Shown in pieces: positions 5,909 through 9,065 of a stretch of DNA of 9,065 nt. A program made the translations under genes and the position numbers. The stretch spans positions 1 to 9,065 of the forward strand of contig CATOKC010000132.1 in the NCBI GenBank assembly GCA_951800675.1. Reading direction: 5' to 3'. This DNA comes from an uncultured Oscillibacter sp. (GTDB lineage: Bacteria > Bacillota_A > Clostridia > Oscillospirales > Oscillospiraceae). The notes beneath the pieces were generated by a model, which was given only the letters and a program-made list of their open reading frames with translations, was not told where the DNA came from and did no database searches. The first letter of the stretch is position 1; the number at the start of each line of letters is the position of its first letter.

Positions 5909-6017
5909 GTTCCTTACCTCCATTCCGCGCTTTCCGCCGATACAGGAAGAAGCAGACGCATCCCAATATCGTGGGAACCATGTACCAAAGCGCATTTCTT
6001 TTTTTCATATGAACCAT
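5901..6017 (-). CDS. Small single-pass membrane protein (38 aa) upstream of MATE
   Basis: ATG at 6015-6017 follows GGAGGAGG (6033-6026) with eight-base spacing. The frame encodes MVHMKKRN, then the hydrophobic segment ALWYMVPTILGCVCFFLY (residues 9-26), then the basic tail RRKARNGGKEHV and stops at TAA (5901-5903). Positive charges at both ends of one hydrophobic stretch fit a single membrane helix. Its stop lies inside the first codons of the MATE gene (8-base overlap) and its last codons contain the MATE ribosome site, so translation is likely coupled. I know no family for it. It may help the pump, or act mainly as a coupling ORF. The strong SD makes chance less likely. Confidence 0.6.
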   Translation of the reverse strand: MVHMKKRNALWYMVPTILGCVCFFLYRRKARNGGKEHV

Positions 6018-6032
6018 TTTGATGACCTCCTC

Positions 6033-6050
6033 CCTGCGCAGTTTCGCAGG
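6033..6050 (-). repeat. Hairpin next to the ribosome site of the MATE operon
   Basis: Perfect 6-bp stem CCTGCG/CGCAGG around CAGTTT (plus-strand reading). In the minus-strand mRNA it ends directly at the GGAGGAGG ribosome site of the micro-ORF and could modulate initiation. Confidence 0.45.
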
Positions 6051-6060
6051 TGCTTGTTGT

Positions 6061-6089
6061 TTGACAATTTTCTGGAATGAGATTATAAT
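6061..6089 (+). promoter_or_regulatory. Consensus promoter of the merR-type gene
   Basis: TTGACA (6061-6066), exactly 17 bases, TATAAT (6084-6089): both hexamers match the housekeeping sigma consensus perfectly. The start of transcription would be about 6096, inside the proposed MerR operator, and 27 bases before the ATG. Confidence 0.85.
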
Positions 6090-6115
6090 GGAGTATCCTG
6101 TTTGGGGAGAGTTTC
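6085..6115 (-). promoter_or_regulatory. MerR-type operator and candidate MATE promoter
   Basis: Plus-strand half sites AGTATCC (6092-6098) and GGGAGAGT (6105-6112) are separated by six bases, close to the arrangement at 7356-7377. On the minus strand this lies in a 19-base spacer between weak GAAACT (6115-6110) and CATTAT (6090-6085). Long spacers with a central dyad are the hallmark of MerR-activated promoters. The same site covers the start of merR transcription, which would give autorepression. GGGGAGAG is also the merR ribosome site, so part of the match may be coincidental. Confidence 0.45.
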
Positions 6116-6122
6116 TGCCGCC

Positions 6123-6926
6123 ATGAAAAAAGATAATCTGTTGTCCATCGGCGCTCTGTCAAAGCAGACCGGCGTTCATATCAAATCCCTCCGTTACTAT
6201 GATTCTTTGGGGATTCTCCGCCCTGCCTATGTTGATCCCAGCAGCGGCTACCGTTATTACAATTTGCAGCAAATCCCCGTGGTAGGGGCCATTCAGCTCT
6301 GTATTGATCTGGGGATTTCCCTCAAGCATTTCACGGAGTATTACAGTGAGAGCAGCGGTCAGCTTCGCTATGCCAGGTTAATCGAGCGTGGAACCGCGCT
6401 GGCGAAGGAGAAGATTCAGACCATACAGGAGCGGCTGTCCAATTTGGAAAAATTACAGGCTGAGATCGAGCACAGCGAATTGGTTCAGCAAAGCGAGGAT
6501 ATGGTGCGGTGCATATTTCCCGCTATGGATGTTTGGCTTACCCCATGCACTTCCAATGCTGCAGAACCTCACATATTTACCCAATTCCACAGCTTGATAC
6601 GGACGGTGGAAAACAGCGGGCTGACTATCAACTATTTTGCCGGGCGGCTGCTCCATTGCCAAGGAAACCAAAAGGAACTGTTTTTTTATATCGGGGTTGA
6701 TATTCCACAGGGAATGCGGGAGATTCCCGAAGCTGTTTTTCACCTTCCGGCGGGCGAGTACCTCTGCTGTTCGCAGGCACAGCCTGCCATTGAGGAGGCC
6801 GCAGCGATTTTCCCGGAACAATTTGCGCTGGACTATGAAAAGTTTGTGGTAGAATCTGAATTATCTCTTGGGGATTATGACTGTGCCGCACCTCCTTTTG
6901 AGCTTCGCTGTTCTCTCCCTGACTGA
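6123..6926 (+). CDS. MerR family transcriptional regulator with BmrR-like effector domain
   Basis: 267 aa from ATG at 6123-6125, with GGGGAGAG 11 bases upstream; the in-frame TTG at 6102 is too close to the transcript start. The N-terminus LSIGALSKQTGVHIKSLRYY then DSLGILRPAYVDPSSGYRYY is a textbook MerR winged helix (residues 7-46). A coiled-coil dimer helix follows (about 80-123, KIQTIQERLSNLEKLQAEIE). Residues 124-267 form an effector domain with hydrophobic strands, PAGEYLCCSQAQ and a tyrosine/acidic-rich end, similar in plan to BmrR drug-binding domains. It has no metal-binding cysteine cluster, so a drug or metabolite ligand is more likely than a metal. It is divergent from the MATE operon, which it probably activates by untwisting a long-spacer promoter (inference). 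Confidence 0.9.
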   Translation: MKKDNLLSIGALSKQTGVHIKSLRYYDSLGILRPAYVDPSSGYRYYNLQQIPVVGAIQLCIDLGISLKHFTEYYSESSGQLRYARLIERGTALAKEKIQTIQERLSNLEKLQAEIEHSELVQQSEDMVRCIFPAMDVWLTPCTSNAAEPHIFTQFHSLIRTVENSGLTINYFAGRLLHCQGNQKELFFYIGVDIPQGMREIPEAVFHLPAGEYLCCSQAQPAIEEAAAIFPEQFALDYEKFVVESELSLGDYDCAAPPFELRCSLPD

Positions 6927-6944
6927 CAGATACCGTGAATATAT

Positions 6945-7325
6945 TCAATCATCAACGTACAAGGCAAGCGCTTTCATAATGTGCGACCAGAGTTTTGAAA
7001 GTGGAATCTGATAGGACAGAAACAAATTTGCCTCATGTTCTACCGGCCAGCTATATTTTGTGCCAGCGTCACCCAGCACAATGACATAAGGAGACTGACG
7101 CCTGATCTCATATTGAAAAGTTGAAGTGAGCTGTGAAAAGATTTCCAAATCAGCGACTATAACCGCAAACCTGCGGTGTGCAAGCAGCCACCCCGCTATT
7201 TCAAGGCTGGGCGAGGAAATGATTTGTATTTTGTCCTTCTGGACGGTACTCTCAAGCGCATTTAGAAAAGAATCCCGTATCCCTACGGTTAGGATATGGC
7301 GGCGCATATCTTCACCCCATTCCAT
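6945..7325 (-). CDS. Degenerate receiver-like single-domain protein
   Basis: 126 aa from ATG at 7323-7325, with AAGGA seven bases upstream; MRRH at residue 7 is an alternative start. The order of strands and helices resembles a response-regulator receiver: HILTVGIRDSFLNALEST, KIQIISSPSLEIAGWLLA, FAVIVADLEIF, PYVIVLGDAG, ANLFLSYQIPLSKLWSHI. Asp59 in VADLE sits at the phospho-acceptor place. The acidic pair after strand 1 and the usual lysine after strand 5 are missing, so normal phosphorylation is doubtful. There is no DNA-binding domain and no kinase nearby. It converges with merR (18-base gap) and has a MerR-type promoter. Likely a protein-protein switch of unknown partner; the fold call is by eye. 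Confidence 0.65.
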   Translation of the reverse strand: MEWGEDMRRHILTVGIRDSFLNALESTVQKDKIQIISSPSLEIAGWLLAHRRFAVIVADLEIFSQLTSTFQYEIRRQSPYVIVLGDAGTKYSWPVEHEANLFLSYQIPLSKLWSHIMKALALYVDD

Positions 7326-7348
7326 AAAAGTTTCCTTGGTGGAGAAGT

Positions 7349-7380
7349 ATTATAAACTATCCCATCATAGGGAGAGTCAA
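7349..7380 (-). promoter_or_regulatory. MerR-type promoter and operator of the receiver-like gene
   Basis: Minus strand: TTGACT (7380-7375), 20-base spacer, TATAAT (7354-7349). The spacer holds a dyad ACTCTCCC-TATGAT-GGGATAGT (7377-7356) with seven of eight positions symmetric. An overlong spacer with a central dyad is the classic MerR architecture. The half site GGGAGAGT (plus) is identical to that upstream of merR/MATE. Confidence 0.7.
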
Positions 7381-7438
7381 TAGGCTGAATGAATTTTCTT
7401 TTTGTCCCTCCTTTTCCTCCCATTTGACAACGAAGCTA

Positions 7439-7475
7439 AAAACGTCTGCACTGCATAGAACAGTGCAGACGTTTT
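7439..7475. terminator. Bidirectional intrinsic terminator
   Basis: A perfect 15-bp stem, AAAACGTCTGCACTG and its complement around a seven-base loop, ends in T runs on both strands (TTTTCTTTC on plus, TTTTT on minus). It lies 27 bases after the tnpV stop and ends the recombinase-tnpV transcript, insulating the cargo promoter at 7380. Confidence 0.88.
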
Positions 7476-7502
7476 CTTTCAAAAGACAAAAGAATTGGGC
7501 AT

Positions 7503-7859
7503 TTAGCTGAATATCAGTTCTGCAAAAATGATTTCCTCCACCTGAGCCTTGCAGCAATTCATCAGCCCCACCCAGCGCATGGGATCGCGGGCTTTCAAAT
7601 CCTCGGTGGCCCCGGCCTCCTTTGCCATTCCCGGCATCATGCTGTCCAGCAGGTCATTGGCTGCGTCCTCGGTTTCCAACAGGTGGGCGTACAGTTTGCC
7701 GCTCAAGGTCAGGCGGTTAAACAGGCCCGGTCGATGCTCCTTCAAATAGCGCAAACGCATAAGGCCATACTTGCCCAGGCTGCGGTCAGATTGCGGCTCC
7801 AGCGCCAGGGCAGGGAAATAGTAATCGCCCACTTTCACATAGTCCAATTCAATTTTCAT
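7503..7859 (-). CDS. tnpV: TnpV family transposon-encoded protein
   Basis: 118 aa from ATG at 7857-7859, with AAGGAG nine bases upstream; a longer open frame up to 8036 runs antiparallel to nothing useful and through the recombinase end, and is rejected. The protein shows the family pattern MKIELDYVKVGDYYFPALAL, then LGKYGLMRLRYLKEHRPGLF, LSGKLYAHLLETE and finally LKARDPMRWVGLMNCCKAQV ending EIIFAELIFS. TnpV is the small protein next to TnpX in Tn4451-like transposons; its role is not established and it is not needed for basic recombination as far as I recall. It starts 19 bases after the recombinase stop, in one operon, and is followed by a strong terminator. Confidence 0.9.
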   Translation of the reverse strand: MKIELDYVKVGDYYFPALALEPQSDRSLGKYGLMRLRYLKEHRPGLFNRLTLSGKLYAHLLETEDAANDLLDSMMPGMAKEAGATEDLKARDPMRWVGLMNCCKAQVEEIIFAELIFS

Positions 7860-7878
7860 GTCGGCGCTCTCCTTTCTC

Positions 7879-9065
7879 TCAAGGCATGGGACGGGTCTGG
7901 GCAACGGCTTTCTGCGGCTCCTGATGGGGTAGGCTGGCGACGGTGGTGAAGATACCGCGCTCCATATCCTCGGCCCGCAAAGCGGCCCTCTTTGCGTCCA
8001 TGACGGGCTTGCGCTTGGCGTTGTACCTCCGGTCATATTCTTGCTGCTTACCGCTGGCCTTGCGGCGAAGATACGCTTGATGCAGCTTGTCCCGCCGTTC
8101 CTCCCGCCTGCGAAATTCCTCCTGTTCCTCCGGGGTCAGCTCCACGTCCCGGAAAGAGGGCGGTATGTATCTGCCCACAAAATTGAAGTAGATTTCAACC
8201 GTCTGCGTGGTGTCCTGGCATCCTTTGCGGTCACGCTCATGGACAAGGATTTTATCGACAAACTCATTGAGCATAGTGTTCGTCATGGTGTCAAAGCCTT
8301 GGTATTTGTCAATCAGGGCGATAAACTTTTCCGCCGATTTCTTGCCTTGGTCGTAGCTGCTGACGGCCTTTTCCAACATCTCAATCTCGGCAGAAAGTTC
8401 TTCCTGCTCCTTGGCATACTGTGCATCCAGAACAGCGTACCGGGCATCCGGCAACCGTCCTAAAGCGTTGTCCTCATAGATTTTACAGACGAGCCGTTCC
8501 AATTCCCCGGCCCGCTTCTGCGCCGCCGCCAAACGCCGCCGCTTTTTCTTAATGTCGCTGTCCTGCTGACTGGCCTGGGCCTCCTGTACCTCCCGGATGA
8601 ATGTTGCCCGGTCGGACTTGGCATAATCGCTGATGGCCTGGAGCATATCAGATACCAGGGACAAGACTGTTTTTTCTGCGATACGATGCTGGGTAGGACA
8701 GCGAGTGCCAATGGGGACTTTGCTGTATTGGGAGCAAGTATATTGCGGAGTGCGTTTGCCATTGTAGGTGCGGTGAACATACATCTTGCCGCCGCAATCG
8801 GCACAGTAGATCAGCCCGGTCAGCGGCGCGGCCTCGCCAAAGCCGTCCGCATAGCGCTTGGCGTTGCCTCGGATACGCTGTACGCTGTCAAAAGTTTCTT
8901 GGTCGATGATGGCCTCATGGGTATTCTCAAAAATCGTCCACTCGCTCTCGTCAACATAGTGGCTCTTTTTATCCTTAAAGTGCTTGCGGGTCTTGAAGTT
9001 GACGGTATGCCCCAAGTATTCCCGCCGTTTGAGAATGTTCACAACAGTGGAGGTAGACCACTTGC
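7879..9065 (-). CDS. Large serine recombinase, TnpX-type (N-terminal part outside window)
   Basis: The frame is open to the right edge: 394 codons of the C-terminal part are visible, entering as KWSTSTVVNILKRREYLGHT. The GTG at 9042 is internal, not a start. Domains in order are the end of the recombinase domain (to about EAIIDQETFDSVQRIRGN) and a zinc-ribbon with CADCGGKMYVHR, YTCSQY and TRCPTQHR (four cysteines). A long coiled coil follows (around 8320-8600), then the DUF4368-like end TVEIYFNFVGRYIPPSF. The tail is basic and glutamine-rich. The catalytic resolvase domain with its serine must lie beyond 9065. The enzyme excises and inserts the element by serine chemistry through a circular form. 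The zinc ribbon and coiled coil are those of TnpX of Tn4451 and TndX of Tn5397. Confidence 0.93.
   Translation of the reverse strand, partial: KWSTSTVVNILKRREYLGHTVNFKTRKHFKDKKSHYVDESEWTIFENTHEAIIDQETFDSVQRIRGNAKRYADGFGEAAPLTGLIYCADCGGKMYVHRTYNGKRTPQYTCSQYSKVPIGTRCPTQHRIAEKTVLSLVSDMLQAISDYAKSDRATFIREVQEAQASQQDSDIKKKRRRLAAAQKRAGELERLVCKIYEDNALGRLPDARYAVLDAQYAKEQEELSAEIEMLEKAVSSYDQGKKSAEKFIALIDKYQGFDTMTNTMLNEFVDKILVHERDRKGCQDTTQTVEIYFNFVGRYIPPSFRDVELTPEEQEEFRRREERRDKLHQAYLRRKASGKQQEYDRRYNAKRKPVMDAKRAALRAEDMERGIFTTVASLPHQEPQKAVAQTRPMP

Larger units (their letters stand above)
1..9065. mobile_element. Internal part of a mobilizable/integrative element with serine recombinase and MOBQ mobilization module
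   Basis: The window carries two hallmarks of a transfer-competent element: a TnpX-type serine recombinase with TnpV at the right, and a MobA/MobL relaxase with an oriT-like region at the left. Three sigma-like regulators and DUF3847 lie between oriT and a cargo block (MATE pump, kinase-like protein, MerR, receiver-like protein). Both edges cut genes, so the ends, attachment sites and target duplication are outside the window. No type IV secretion genes are visible here. The element could be a mobilizable transposon using a helper, or part of a larger ICE whose transfer genes lie to the left. Confidence 0.75.

Noticed and set aside
5914..6162. 82-codon minus-strand frame covering the merR/MATE intergenic region
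   Set aside because: It runs antisense through the start of merR and both promoters; the 38-codon frame in a different phase has the ribosome site instead.
7357..7557. 66-codon minus-strand frame between tnpV and the receiver-like gene
   Set aside because: It overlaps the perfect terminator and the MerR-type promoter, shares the end of tnpV in another frame and has no family pattern.
8041..8463. 140-codon plus-strand frame inside the recombinase
   Set aside because: Antisense shadow of the recombinase coiled-coil and C-terminal region, without ribosome site or recognisable domain.
1..9065. CRISPR array, tRNA or rRNA genes, insertion sequence ends
   Set aside because: I found no regularly spaced repeats, no cloverleaf or CCA-end pattern, and no IS-type transposase or terminal repeats.

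Overview
The window is part of a mobilizable or integrative element of the kind common in gut Clostridia (Firmicutes; Oscillospiraceae/Lachnospiraceae-like). The basis is the protein families seen: a TnpX-type large serine recombinase, TnpV, a MobA/MobL relaxase, DUF3847 and Cys-rich VLP. Strong GGAGG ribosome sites and GC-rich backbone codons fit as well. The host species cannot be told from the sequence. Neither end of the element is inside the window: the recombinase runs off the right edge and a Cys-rich VLP gene runs off the left edge.

Layout from right to left, which is the direction of most transcription. (1) 9065-7503, minus: the C-terminal two-thirds of a large serine recombinase, then tnpV, closed by a perfect 15-bp bidirectional terminator (7439-7475). 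(2) 7380-3955, a cargo block: a receiver-like single-domain protein (minus), a MerR/BmrR-type regulator (plus), and a divergent minus operon. The operon holds a 38-codon membrane micro-ORF, a MATE efflux pump and a cytidylate-kinase-like P-loop protein. Two matching MerR-type operators lie at the two promoters on either side of merR and suggest one local regulon. (3) 3954-3587: a gene-free leader with a candidate promoter, a 13-codon leader peptide, several hairpins and a terminator-like stem. (4) 3586-1884, minus: three tandem small sigma-region-4-like proteins and a DUF3847 protein. Two of the sigma genes have structured, anti-SD-bearing leaders. (5) 1883-1693: an oriT region with an 18-bp inverted repeat and an RSF1010/pIP501-type nic motif. 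(6) 1692-1, minus: a MOBQ-type relaxase translationally coupled to the Cys-rich VLP gene.

How the parts fit (inference): the serine recombinase excises and integrates the element. The relaxase nicks oriT so that a conjugative helper can move the element. The sigma-like proteins probably control the mobilization genes. The MATE/kinase cargo is a drug- or metabolite-responsive module under MerR. The most striking details are an ACG codon where the relaxase start ATG should be (Tyr25 numbering matches RSF1010 MobA exactly), the RNA structures in front of the sigma genes, and the paired MerR operators.
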